Notes: generated from the sequence alone by a model not told the origin. Counted from the stretch's first letter, positions 54,992 to 62,945 are shown. The stretch is 64,000 nucleotides of DNA from an uncultured Eubacterium sp. (GCA_910577295.1 CAJTLS010000008.1:3842-67841); one strand, 5' to 3'. Program-made: numbers and translations.

Positions 54992-56140
54992 GTGATTATA
55001 TGGATACTAATTTTTTCCCTGTTAATTATTTGCATGGCGCTTGGACTTATTTACTTAATCAGCCGCTTTTATAAGATGCCATATGTGAAACGAATGGGCG
55101 GGGAGGGAAAGCTTAGAAGACTGTTTTTTGCGCTGATTCCGGTTTTGCTTTTGTGTGCCGGACTATGTGTTTTCCTTGATGCGATGAATATGATTATCTG
55201 CATTCTTCATTTCGTAGTTTTCTGGTTTGTCTGTGACAGGATGAATTACCTTATAGAGAAGAAGCGGAATAAAAAAAGCGGCTCTTATCTGATAGGAATC
55301 GTTTCCGTAGCAATTACGGTTGGTTATCTTTGTGTTGGATGGTATCTTGCTCATCATGTGTGGCGAACAGAGTATGTCATTGAGACAGATAAAGCAGTAG
55401 GTGATTTCTGTATTGTTCAGATTGCCGATTCTCATATAGGTACGACGTTTGATGGCAAAGGATTTGCCGCACATATCCGTACGATACAAGAGGAGAACCC
55501 CGATATTGTTGTTATTACCGGAGATTTTGTGGATGATGACACCTCAAGGGAGGATATGATAAATGCCTGTCGAGCGTTTCGTTCCCTGAAAACGAAGTAT
55601 GGTGTGTATTATGCATTTGGAAATCACGACAAAGGATATTATGATAAGGGGAAACGGGGGTATAGCGGTAAAGATTTGATTACCGAATTGGAGAAAAACA
55701 ATGTGAAAGTGTTGCAGGATGAGACGGTACTGATTGACAATCGCCTCTATCTGACAGGCAGACAAGACCGCTCAGAGAAAGAGCGGGGAACGCCGCGTGC
55801 AGAGATGGATGTTTTGGTAGAAAAATTAAATGCGGATATATTCACTGTCGTGTTAGACCATCAACCACACGATTATGAGGCACAAGAGAAATCCGCAGTT
55901 GATTTGGTTTTGTCCGGTCATACACATGGAGGACAGTTGTTTCCGATTAATTATGTCGGTGAATGGACGGGAGAAAATGACAAAACATACGGATGGGAGA
56001 AGCGGGGCAATACGAATTTTGTCGTGACTTCCGGTATTTCAGACTGGGCGCTTCATTTCAAGACAGGATGTAAATCCGAGTATGTTGTCATAAAGGTAAA
56101 AGAGAAAGAAAAAAGCGCGAGAGAGAATTTCCGTGCGTAA
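54992..56140 (+). CDS. Membrane-anchored calcineurin-like metallophosphoesterase
   Basis: 382 aa. Three to four N-terminal TM helices (~1-125), then an extracytoplasmic phosphoesterase domain with QIADSHIGTTFDG (D-x-H), GDFVDDD, GNHD and SGHTHGGQLFPI, the full dinuclear metal set, in the order of YkuE-like proteins. Substrate unknown, possibly a lipid-linked phosphate. GTG start at 54992 with AGGAGGAGC upstream. Confidence 0.87.
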   Translation: MIIWILIFSLLIICMALGLIYLISRFYKMPYVKRMGGEGKLRRLFFALIPVLLLCAGLCVFLDAMNMIICILHFVVFWFVCDRMNYLIEKKRNKKSGSYLIGIVSVAITVGYLCVGWYLAHHVWRTEYVIETDKAVGDFCIVQIADSHIGTTFDGKGFAAHIRTIQEENPDIVVITGDFVDDDTSREDMINACRAFRSLKTKYGVYYAFGNHDKGYYDKGKRGYSGKDLITELEKNNVKVLQDETVLIDNRLYLTGRQDRSEKERGTPRAEMDVLVEKLNADIFTVVLDHQPHDYEAQEKSAVDLVLSGHTHGGQLFPINYVGEWTGENDKTYGWEKRGNTNFVVTSGISDWALHFKTGCKSEYVVIKVKEKEKSARENFRA

Positions 56141-56153
56141 ATGGAGGAAAGAT

Positions 56154-56852
56154 ATGAGTAAGACACGTAAGAGCTACATAGCAACAATTAGTTTATTTGT
56201 TTTATTTATTATTTATACGGTGCTCGTTAAGACGGTTGATGTGCAGCCGGTTGGGCCGGAAGATACGGAAATAGGTTTTGCCGGTATAAATATGGCTGTT
56301 TTTTCCTTTCTGGGGGAGAGTAAATTTTGGTATTCAGTTACAAAATATTTAGGAGTTTTTGCCATACTTGTTATATTTGGATTCGGCATAGTGGGATTAA
56401 AACAGATGATACAGCGCAGGAATTTATTCCGCACAGATTTGCATCTGTTAGTATTAGGCGGTTTTTATGTTGTAATGGCAGTGTTTTATGTTTTTTTTGA
56501 AAAAGTAATAATTAATTACCGTCCGGTTTTGGAAGAGGAGCAGTTAGCGGCATCCTATCCCTCTTCTCATACGATGCTTGTCTGTTGTGTAATGGCAACG
56601 GCAATTATGCAGTTTAACCGGATGATTAAAAATCAGACGGTTTGTATCTTAGCGGATATTGTGGCAGTAGCGGTCATTGCTTTGATGGTAATGGGGCGTC
56701 TGCTTTCGGGTGTGCATTGGCTGACGGATATTATTGGCGGTGTAATTATTAGTGCAGCGCTTGTGATGCTATATGTTTCTGTCGTGCAGATGCTCAAGGA
56801 TAAGATTCGCAGAAAGAGAAGGCAGGAGAGATTAGAAAGGAAGCGGGGATGA
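56154..56852 (+). CDS. PAP2 family membrane phosphatase
   Basis: 232 aa, about six TM helices. Motif 1 KVIINYRP, motif 2 YPSSHT (PSGH with G changed to S), motif 3 GRLLSGVHWLTD. Typical of undecaprenyl-diphosphatase or lipid phosphatase of the PAP2 superfamily. ATG 56154 with GGAGGAAAG 5 bases upstream. Sits in a tight phosphoesterase-PAP2-NUDIX-MFS run with short overlaps, so likely one operon. Confidence 0.86.
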   Translation: MSKTRKSYIATISLFVLFIIYTVLVKTVDVQPVGPEDTEIGFAGINMAVFSFLGESKFWYSVTKYLGVFAILVIFGFGIVGLKQMIQRRNLFRTDLHLLVLGGFYVVMAVFYVFFEKVIINYRPVLEEEQLAASYPSSHTMLVCCVMATAIMQFNRMIKNQTVCILADIVAVAVIALMVMGRLLSGVHWLTDIIGGVIISAALVMLYVSVVQMLKDKIRRKRRQERLERKRG

Positions 56853-57337
56853 TGGGAACTTCATTGACTACGCTATGTTATATAGAAAAAGAAGACCAAT
56901 ATCTGATGCTTCACCGTGTGAAGAAAGAAAAGGATTGCAATAAGGATAAATGGATTGGCGTCGGTGGACATTTCGAAACGGAGGAATCACCGGAAGAGTG
57001 TCTGCTTCGTGAGGTAAAAGAGGAGACGGGGTTGACGCTTACCCGTTGGAGATTTTGCGGAATTGTAACATTTATATCCGACCATTGGAATGACGTGGAG
57101 TATATGTGTCTTTACAAAGCGGACGGTTTTGAGGGAGAATTACAGGAGTGCAGCGAGGGAGAGCTGCAATGGGTGGATAAAGATAAGGTATATGATTTGC
57201 CTATTTGGGAGGGAGACAAAATCTTTTTTCGTCTGATGGAGGAGAGAGAAGAATTCTTTTCTTTAAAATTGCGATATGAGAGAGGCTGTTTGGCAGAGGC
57301 TGTTTTGGACGGGAAACCATTAGAATGGAGAGTATAA
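56849..57337 (+). CDS. NUDIX hydrolase, MutT/8-oxo-dGTP diphosphatase type
   Basis: 162 aa. LCYIEKEDQYLMLHR opening and Nudix box from GGHFETEESP to REVKEETGL (~38-60). The C-terminal end fits the 8-oxo-dGTP diphosphatase group of Clostridia. Two consecutive ATGs (56849, 56852) are possible; the first overlaps the PAP2 stop (ATGA). Its stop overlaps the MFS start. Confidence 0.88.
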   Translation: MMGTSLTTLCYIEKEDQYLMLHRVKKEKDCNKDKWIGVGGHFETEESPEECLLREVKEETGLTLTRWRFCGIVTFISDHWNDVEYMCLYKADGFEGELQECSEGELQWVDKDKVYDLPIWEGDKIFFRLMEEREEFFSLKLRYERGCLAEAVLDGKPLEWRV

Positions 57338-58539
57338 TGAATCAGAGGATACGATTGGATTATCGTCACACAATTTATGCCAGTTATATTGGATATATTA
57401 CACAGGCGATTGTTAATAACTTTGCGCCACTTTTATTTTTGACCTTTCAGACGACGTATCATCTCACGCTGAAAGATATCACGCTTATTACAACGGTGAA
57501 TTTTTTTGTTCAACTCTGTGTGGATTTACTTTCCGCCAGTTTTATAGACCGGATTGGTTACCGAAAAGCGATTGTTTCAGCACACATGTTTGCGGCTGTC
57601 GGACTGATGGGGCTGGCTGTTTTTCCACGAATATTTTCAAGTCCTTATGCGGGGCTTATGACGGCTGTTGTTCTCTATGCTATCGGGGGCGGTATTATAG
57701 AGGTTCTTATTAGCCCGATTGTGGAAGCCTGCCCGACCGCACGCAAAGAGGCGGCAATGAGCCTGCTGCATTCCTTTTACTGCTGGGGGCATGTTTTTCT
57801 CGTGTTGGTATCGACGCTGTTTTTTGCTGTTTTTGGAATTAAACATTGGCCTGTATTAGCATGTATATGGGGATTCGTGCCATTTGTCAATATGATTTAT
57901 TTTTTATTTGTACCGCTTCGTCGGACGATAGAAGAAGAGAAGCAGATGAATTTTAGAGCCTTGATAAAACAGAAGGTATTTTGGCTTCTTATTGTAATTA
58001 TGATATGTGCCGGAGCCTCGGAATTGGCGATGAGCCAATGGGCGTCGACTTTTGCGGAGTCGGCGCTTGGGGTGTCGAAAACTGTCGGTGATTTGACGGG
58101 GCCTTGCGCCTTTGCTGTTTTGATGGGACTGGCAAGAGCGTTTTATGGGAAATGCAGCGAACGGATTCCGCTCAAAAAGTTTATGATTGGCTGTGCCGTT
58201 CTCTGTATCGGCTGTTATGCACTGGCAATGCTTGCCGAAATGCCTCTGTTTGGGTTGATTGGTTGTGCGGTCTGTGGTTTCTCGGTCGGGATATTCTGGC
58301 CGGGTACATTTAGTGTAGCTGCCGTGAAACTGCCGGCGGGGGGAACGGTGATGTATGCGTTTTTGGCGTTGGCAGGGGATATTGGATGTTCGTCCGGCCC
58401 GACAGTAGTCGGCATGGTAGCTGATTCTACCGGAAATAATTTAAAGTTGGGGCTCGGGGCGGCAATGATTTTTCCCATTGTCATTTTGATTGGGTTAATG
58501 CTTCTGAAAACGGACGGAACAGCAGGAGCAATTGATTAA
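57337..58539 (+). CDS. Major facilitator superfamily transporter
   Basis: 400 aa, twelve predicted TM helices. Loop 2-3 DRIGYRKAI matches the MFS DxxGRK-type motif. Conserved Gly/Pro helices in the C-terminal half (FSVGIFWPGTFSVAAVKLPAGG) resemble the FucP/sugar or fosmidomycin-like branch, but the substrate cannot be called. ATG 57337 within TAATG. The repeat element begins 4 bases after its stop. Confidence 0.88.
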   Translation: MNQRIRLDYRHTIYASYIGYITQAIVNNFAPLLFLTFQTTYHLTLKDITLITTVNFFVQLCVDLLSASFIDRIGYRKAIVSAHMFAAVGLMGLAVFPRIFSSPYAGLMTAVVLYAIGGGIIEVLISPIVEACPTARKEAAMSLLHSFYCWGHVFLVLVSTLFFAVFGIKHWPVLACIWGFVPFVNMIYFLFVPLRRTIEEEKQMNFRALIKQKVFWLLIVIMICAGASELAMSQWASTFAESALGVSKTVGDLTGPCAFAVLMGLARAFYGKCSERIPLKKFMIGCAVLCIGCYALAMLAEMPLFGLIGCAVCGFSVGIFWPGTFSVAAVKLPAGGTVMYAFLALAGDIGCSSGPTVVGMVADSTGNNLKLGLGAAMIFPIVILIGLMLLKTDGTAGAID

Positions 58540-58542
58540 TAC

Positions 58543-58905
58543 GCGGCTATCCTGCCGTCTCTTATCCGGTATACACTCCCAACGAAAAATGAATTATTTC
58601 TCTCGTTTACAGAAATCTTTCGCCGCGTCTCGCAAAACTCGCTGTCTGTATTGTCGTTTCCGCTGACTTTTGACAGCGCTGTTTTTGTTACTGGTTACTG
58701 CGGGAGGCACCTCCGGTGCCGCTTCGTGAAAGAAAGAGGCTATAAATAAATGGATTTCTTTTAGCCTCTTTCTTTCACGAACAGATGCTTTGCATCTGCC
58801 CGCAGTAGGAGTGAGTGGTGCAAATGGGGTGTCAAAAGTTAGGAAAACGACAACGACAGCTCAGACAATACTCGGGCGGCGAACTGTAAACGAATGAAAT
58901 TATTC
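58543..58905. repeat. Dispersed structured intergenic repeat, copy 2 (full form with inverted halves)
   Basis: Matches copy 1 (20347-20564) in three ordered blocks. The left half is an imperfect reverse complement of the right half: outer GAATTATTTC...CGTTTACAG against CTGTAAACGAATG...ATTATTC, ACTTTTGACA against TGTCAAAAGT, ACTGCGGG against CCCGCAGTA. At the centre, 58723-58742 and 58762-58781 are perfect 20-bp inverted arms around a 19-base loop. Small hairpins GGCACC/GGTGCC and CAGATGC/GCATCTG ride on each half. No ORF. Could be a non-autonomous element or a structured RNA. The right end abuts a damaged acetyltransferase gene. Confidence 0.75.
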
Positions 58906-58922
58906 CGTTAGAAGTTGAGAAT

Positions 58923-59333
58923 TTGTGTAAATGTTTTCATTTTTGGGATTTTGAATTTAACATAGAAAAAAGAAAACGGATTGAAAACGATATTATAAGT
59001 GGAAAACGCAGTATGTATGTGTTTGAGTATGCGGGGGAATATATTGCCGGAGTATGTATATCCACTTATGATCAAGATACATGTTGCATTTCATATTTAG
59101 CTGTAGAGGAAAACTATCAAAATAAAGGAATAGGAACTGCTTTGATAAAATTTGCATGTGATTATGCAAAGAATTTAAACTTCAAGAAAGTATTGTTAGA
59201 AGTTGATTATGGTAATATGAGAGCAAAAAAATTGTATCAGGAATTAGGGTTTTTGGATGACGAAATTAATCCGCAAAGCAGAATAAGAATGATAAAACAT
59301 TTAACTTTATTTTGTGAGGGGTCTGTTAAGTAG
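58923..59333 (+). CDS. GNAT acetyltransferase without a clear start, probably 5'-damaged
   Basis: 136 codons from TTG 58923. GNAT core: ISYLAVEENYQNKGIGTALIKFA (acetyl-CoA loop Q/RxxGxG/A) and KVLLEVDYGNMRAKKLYQELGF. The frame stays open upstream to 58890 with plausible protein sequence (NEIIPLEVEN) but meets TAA inside the repeat, and neither ATG nor RBS exists there. The original start seems replaced by the repeat end. AT-rich relative to neighbours. It may be silent, or initiated at TTG or ATT. Confidence 0.65.
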   Translation: MCKCFHFWDFEFNIEKRKRIENDIISGKRSMYVFEYAGEYIAGVCISTYDQDTCCISYLAVEENYQNKGIGTALIKFACDYAKNLNFKKVLLEVDYGNMRAKKLYQELGFLDDEINPQSRIRMIKHLTLFCEGSVK

Positions 59334-59344
59334 GGACATGCAGA

Positions 59345-59460
59345 ATGGCTATTTTAGCATTAGATGGTACAAGATGTTTTGTATTCCCATGATAGAGGAA
59401 TTGCTTGCCAAAGGATATGATGTAACTATAGTGAAAAGAGGAAATGCAGAAGACGACTAG
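59345..59460 (+). pseudogene. Remnant of an NAD-dependent epimerase N-terminus
   Basis: Frame 1 from ATG 59345 reads MAILALDGTRCFVFP then stop, a damaged Rossmann start (consensus KILVLGGTRFFG). A second frame from 59389 reads MIEELLAKGYDVTIVKRGNAEDD then stop, the following helix and strand. Together they match the first ~40 residues of epimerases, with a frameshift and loss of the rest. Confidence 0.6.
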
Positions 59461-59503
59461 CGGTAATAAAGTTGAGATAATAAAAATCGAGAGGGGCAAT
59501 GTT

Positions 59504-59710
59504 ATGATACGACAAGCAATGAAAGAAGATTACCGGAGAAAGGGATATGCCAGAGCCTTGGTAGCGGAATGTGAGAAATGGACAAGACAAATGGGATGTT
59601 CTGAGTTCGCAAGTGATTGTGAGCTAAATAATGATGCCAGTCTTGCTTTCCATAGGAATATGGGATTTACAGAAGCGGGGCGCATTATTTGTTTTACAAA
59701 GCCAATATAG
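59504..59710 (+). pseudogene. Internally deleted AAC(6')-like aminoglycoside acetyltransferase
   Basis: 68 codons. MIRQAMKED, the normal N-terminus, is joined directly to YRRKGYARALVAECEKW and the full C-terminus (CSEFASDCELNN, FHRNMGFTEAGRIICFTK). The central ~85 residues of a ~145-residue AAC(6')-type GNAT are gone, so the acetyl-CoA fold cannot form. Start ATG 59504 with GAGAGGGG upstream is intact. Family match is by memory of the conserved C-terminus. Confidence 0.65.
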
Positions 59711-59727
59711 AAAAATGGAGGTTTGCT

Positions 59728-59934
59728 ATGAAACTGAATGAAGAATTAAATAAAATTATGGAAGAACGCTTTTGTAAAGATACGGTAATTTCCCTTGTAA
59801 CAACCAGTCAGGGAATTCCGTACGTGCGCAATGTAAATGCTTATTATGAAAATGGAGCATTTTATAGTATTGCACATGCTTTATTAAGTGACTGTTTTGA
59901 CGCTCGTATAGTTGACAAATGCCGGAATGAATGA
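59728..59934 (+). pseudogene. Truncated pyridoxamine 5'-phosphate oxidase-like protein
   Basis: 68 codons. The first ~53 (KLNEELNKIMEERF, ISLVTTSQGIPYVRNVNAYYENGAFYSI) are the N-terminal beta strands of PNPOx-like flavin proteins. The last ~15 (DCFDARIVDKCRNE) are unrelated and overlap the thi promoter, so the gene was cut and joined to foreign sequence. GGAGGT precedes ATG 59728. Confidence 0.65.
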
Positions 59935-59940
59935 TAAGAT
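59912..59940 (+). promoter_or_regulatory. Sigma-A promoter of the thi operon
   Basis: TTGACA (59912-59917), 17-base spacer, TAAGAT (59935-59940). It lies inside the tail of the truncated PNPOx ORF. Predicted start near 59947, just before the leader structure. Confidence 0.75.
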
Positions 59941-59946
59941 AGGTGA

Positions 59947-60000
59947 CAGATTGAGGATAACTCAGGAAGGGGCACACCACCTCGGGTGTGGATTTTTCTT
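59947..60000 (+). promoter_or_regulatory. Probable HMP-PP riboswitch (thiS motif) with embedded terminator
   Basis: Short leader between the thi promoter and thiS. A first hairpin TTGAG-GATAA-CTCAG (about 59951-59965) is followed by GAAGGGG, then CACACC (59973-59978) pairing with GGTGTG (59985-59990) and a T-rich tail (ATTTTTCTT). Size, place directly before thiS, and overlap of a conserved-looking purine stretch with the terminator stem fit the described HMP-PP riboswitch class, whose aptamer includes the terminator. The CTGAGA element of TPP riboswitches is absent. Ligand is inferred. Confidence 0.6.
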
Positions 60001-60038
60001 GTGTTATCTTTTTTTAAAAGGCGAAAAGGAGTGCGCTT

Positions 60039-60236
60039 ATGGTTCAGATTAATGGTGAAACGAGAGAGAACTGCGAGGGGTTGACGGTGGAAGAGATGGT
60101 TGACAGGGAAGGCTTGCAAAAGAGCCGTGTGGCCGTGGAAATCAATGGTGAAATCGTCAGTAAACAGAAGTATAACGATACCGTACTTCACTCGGGAGAT
60201 GTTGTTGAGGTAGTGAGTTTTGTCGGCGGGGGCTGA
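60039..60236 (+). CDS. thiS: Sulfur carrier protein ThiS
   Basis: 65 aa, ubiquitin-like beta-grasp: VQINGETRE, VAVEINGEIV, GDVVEVVSFVGGG. The C-terminal Gly-Gly becomes a thiocarboxylate that donates sulfur for the thiazole of thiamine. AAAAGGAG lies 8 bases before the ATG. First gene of thiS-thiG-thiH-thiE; no thiF adenylating enzyme lies between. Confidence 0.92.
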   Translation: MVQINGETRENCEGLTVEEMVDREGLQKSRVAVEINGEIVSKQKYNDTVLHSGDVVEVVSFVGGG

Positions 60237-60274
60237 TGTAAAAAAAGAATTAATAGCAGAGGAGAGCGACAGAA

Positions 60275-61066
60275 ATGAAGAATGATGACATACTAAATCT
60301 GGGAGGGCATGAATTTACTTCCCGTTTTATCTTGGGTTCTGGTAAATATTCATTGGATTTAATAGAGGCTTCGATATATAATGCAGGAGCGCAAATGATT
60401 ACATTGGCGCTGAGGCGGACGAATCAGAATGGCAAGGCAAATATTTTAGAATATATTCCAGAGGGGATTACGTTGCTGCCGAATACGTCAGGGGCAAGAA
60501 ATGCTGACGAAGCGGTGCGCATTGCGCGGCTGGCCCGCGAAATAGGATGTGGTGATTTTGTGAAGATTGAGATTATGCGAGATACCAAATATTTGCTGCC
60601 GGACAATGCCGAGACAGTGCGGGCAACGGATATGTTAGTCAAAGAGGGATTCATCGTGATGCCTTATATGTATCCAGATTTGAATGTAGCGCGTGATTTA
60701 CAAAATGCCGGTGCGGCGTCTATTATGCCGCTAGCAGCGCCGATTGGCTCAAATAAAGGGCTCTGTACAAAAGAGTTTATACAGATTTTGATTGACGAAA
60801 TAGATTTACCGATTATCGTAGACGCTGGTATCGGCAAACCATCGGAAGCGTGCGAAGCAATGGAGATGGGCGCCGCTGCGATTATGGCAAATACGGGTAT
60901 TGCTACGGCGGGAAATATTCCGGCTATGGCAGAGGCGTTCAAAATGGCGATCGAGGCTGGTAGAAAAGCTTATTTAGCAGGTACCGGGCGCGTGCTGGAA
61001 TACGGTGCAAGCGCTTCTTCACCATTGACCGGCTACATTCAGGATGGTTCCAATAAGTTAAAATAG
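60275..61066 (+). CDS. thiG: Thiazole synthase
   Basis: 263 aa TIM barrel. LGGHEFTSRFILGSGKYS, the Schiff-base lysine region FVKIEIMRD, MPLAAPIGSNKGL and DAGIGKPSEACEAMEMGAAAI are all conserved ThiG features. Joins DXP, dehydroglycine and ThiS-thiocarboxylate into the thiazole phosphate. GAGGAGAG upstream of ATG. Confidence 0.95.
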   Translation: MKNDDILNLGGHEFTSRFILGSGKYSLDLIEASIYNAGAQMITLALRRTNQNGKANILEYIPEGITLLPNTSGARNADEAVRIARLAREIGCGDFVKIEIMRDTKYLLPDNAETVRATDMLVKEGFIVMPYMYPDLNVARDLQNAGAASIMPLAAPIGSNKGLCTKEFIQILIDEIDLPIIVDAGIGKPSEACEAMEMGAAAIMANTGIATAGNIPAMAEAFKMAIEAGRKAYLAGTGRVLEYGASASSPLTGYIQDGSNKLK

Positions 61067-61080
61067 GAGGGAGACAGCGG

Positions 61081-62289
61081 ATGGATACAGCAAAGACAAA
61101 TGAGAGTATTTTGAGCCAATCCATAAGGGAAGATTTGAAAGAAAACCGGATTGACCATATGACTTATTTGGACGATATGGAAATATTGGAATCAGATATT
61201 GATAAAAGGGTGTTGGAAGCGATGGCTTCCTATGACTATGACAAATATACGGAGTCAGATGTGCGCAGCGCCATTTATAAAGAAAACCGGACGCCGGAAG
61301 ATTTTGCTGCCCTGCTTTCCCCCGCCGCCCTGCCTCTCCTTGAAGAGATGGCACAGATGGCTAAACGGGAGACAAGGAAGCATTTTGGTAACTCGATTAT
61401 GATGTTTACCCCATTATACATATCGAACTACTGTGAAAACTACTGCATTTACTGTGGTTTTAACTGTCATAATAAAATCCGGCGCGCGAAGTTAAATGTT
61501 GAAGAGATTGAAAATGAGATGAGAGCGATTGCGGAAACAGGTCTGCAGGAAATCCTCATTTTGACAGGTGAGAGTGAAAAGATGTCGGATGTGACATACA
61601 TCGGTGAGGCATGTAAGCTTGCAAGAAAGTATTTTAAGACGATTGGGCTGGAGGTTTATCCGACAAATTCGGAAAGCTACGCCTATTGGCACGAATGTGG
61701 CGCTGATTATGTTACAGTATTTCAGGAAACATATCATGCAGAGAAATATGAAACACTGCATCTGGCAGGAAAGAAACGCATTTTCCCTTATCGCATAAAT
61801 GCACAGGAGCGGGCGTTAAAGGGAGGAATGCGCGGGGTAGGTTTTGCGGCGCTGCTCGGTTTGGATGATTTTCGCAAAGATGCTTTTGCAACAGGGGTTC
61901 ATGCCTATCTTTTGCAGCGGAAGTACCCACAGGCAGAAATTGCATTTTCGTGTCCGCGTCTGCGCCCTATTATCAATAATGAACGCATTAATCCCATGGA
62001 TGTACACGAGGCGCAGTTATTACAGGTGGTATGTGCGTATCGTCTCCTTTTGCCATTTGCCTCGATTACGATATCTACCCGCGAATGTAAGCGGGTTCGG
62101 GATAATCTGATTCAAATCTGTGCGACGAAGATTTCAGCAGGAGTAGATGTTGGTATCGGCGGTCACAGCGGAGAAGAAAAAGGGGACGAACAGTTCGAGA
62201 TAGATGATACAAGAAATGTGCCGGAAGTTTATGACGCCATTTTGGCGGCCGGTTTGCAGCCGGTTATGAGTGATTATGTCTATGTGTAG
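61081..62289 (+). CDS. thiH: 2-iminoacetate synthase
   Basis: 402 aa. Radical SAM cysteines C118, C122 and C125 in CENYCIYCGF (CX3CX2C), followed by a SAM barrel and the C-terminal thiamine-specific region (GIGGHSGEEKGDEQFEIDD). Cleaves tyrosine to dehydroglycine for ThiG, the anaerobic route, fitting an obligate anaerobe lacking ThiO. GGAGGGAG before ATG. Confidence 0.95.
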   Translation: MDTAKTNESILSQSIREDLKENRIDHMTYLDDMEILESDIDKRVLEAMASYDYDKYTESDVRSAIYKENRTPEDFAALLSPAALPLLEEMAQMAKRETRKHFGNSIMMFTPLYISNYCENYCIYCGFNCHNKIRRAKLNVEEIENEMRAIAETGLQEILILTGESEKMSDVTYIGEACKLARKYFKTIGLEVYPTNSESYAYWHECGADYVTVFQETYHAEKYETLHLAGKKRIFPYRINAQERALKGGMRGVGFAALLGLDDFRKDAFATGVHAYLLQRKYPQAEIAFSCPRLRPIINNERINPMDVHEAQLLQVVCAYRLLLPFASITISTRECKRVRDNLIQICATKISAGVDVGIGGHSGEEKGDEQFEIDDTRNVPEVYDAILAAGLQPVMSDYVYV

Positions 62290-62875
62290 GATAGCCGTGA
62301 CCAACCGCCGTCTGTGTCAGGGAGATTTCCTGACAAGGGTGGAGAGTCTGGCAAAAGGGGATATTTATCAAGCTGTTCTTTTGCGGGAAAAGGATTTGAC
62401 GCAGGAGCAGTATGATATTCTTGCGAAAGAGGTATTAAACATCTGCCAAAAATACGGGAAGAAGTGTATTTTGCACTCCTTTCCGGAAGTGGCAGTACGG
62501 TTAGGACATCCGTATCTTCATCTGCCCCTGCCGCTGTGGCAGTCGCTTGGCGGGCAGGAAGCGGTTCGGATACGGCAGCATATAGTTGAAATCGGTACGT
62601 CCGTTCATTCGCAGGAGCAGTTGAAACAGGCGATAGAACTCGGTGCAGATTATGTAATTGCAGGACATATTTTTGCTACAGACTGTAAAAAAGGAAAGGC
62701 GCCGAGAGGCTTAGACTTCCTGCAATCCATTTGTCAGGAGACAAAAATACCGGTTTATGGTATCGGGGGCATAAATCGCGAGAACGAGAATGCGGTGCTG
62801 CAGGCCGGAGCGGCGGGCGTATGCATTATGTCTGGCTGCATGGCAGGCACATGGTCTGCGTCGGGGATAAAGTAG
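62282..62875 (+). CDS. thiE: Thiamine phosphate synthase-like protein (ThiE/TenI)
   Basis: 197 aa. GTSVHSQEQLKQAIELGADYVIAGHIFATDCKKG, then PRGLDFL and VYGIGGINRENENAVLQAGAAGVCIMSG match the ThiE/TenI barrel. It couples thiazole phosphate and HMP-PP; TenI paralogues instead aromatise the thiazole tautomer. The N-terminal HMP-PP Arg/Lys residues are less clear, so either role is possible. Start taken as ATG 62282 overlapping thiH by 8 bases; 62276 is an alternative and neither has a strong RBS. Confidence 0.8.
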   Translation: MCRIAVTNRRLCQGDFLTRVESLAKGDIYQAVLLREKDLTQEQYDILAKEVLNICQKYGKKCILHSFPEVAVRLGHPYLHLPLPLWQSLGGQEAVRIRQHIVEIGTSVHSQEQLKQAIELGADYVIAGHIFATDCKKGKAPRGLDFLQSICQETKIPVYGIGGINRENENAVLQAGAAGVCIMSGCMAGTWSASGIK

Positions 62876-62904
62876 TTGAAAAGCAGGGTGCTCTGTGGTA
62901 CGAT
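62876..62904 (+). promoter_or_regulatory. Candidate promoter of the Rpn-family gene
   Basis: TTGAAA (62876-62881), 17-base spacer, TACGAT (62899-62904) with an upstream TGG like an extended -10. Starts immediately after the thiE stop. Confidence 0.5.
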
Positions 62905-62945
62905 TGTACTATAAAAATCTGATGGAAAGCGGGTAGAAAAACCAT

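Noticed and set aside
52917..58539. Integrated mobile element suggested by topB
   Set aside because: No integrase, relaxase, replication or conjugation genes nearby, no flanking repeats, and neighbours look chromosomal.
59912..60038. TPP riboswitch upstream of thiS
   Set aside because: No CTGAGA element and no proper 3' core; the leader after the predicted start is too short for a TPP aptamer. The HMP-PP class fits better.
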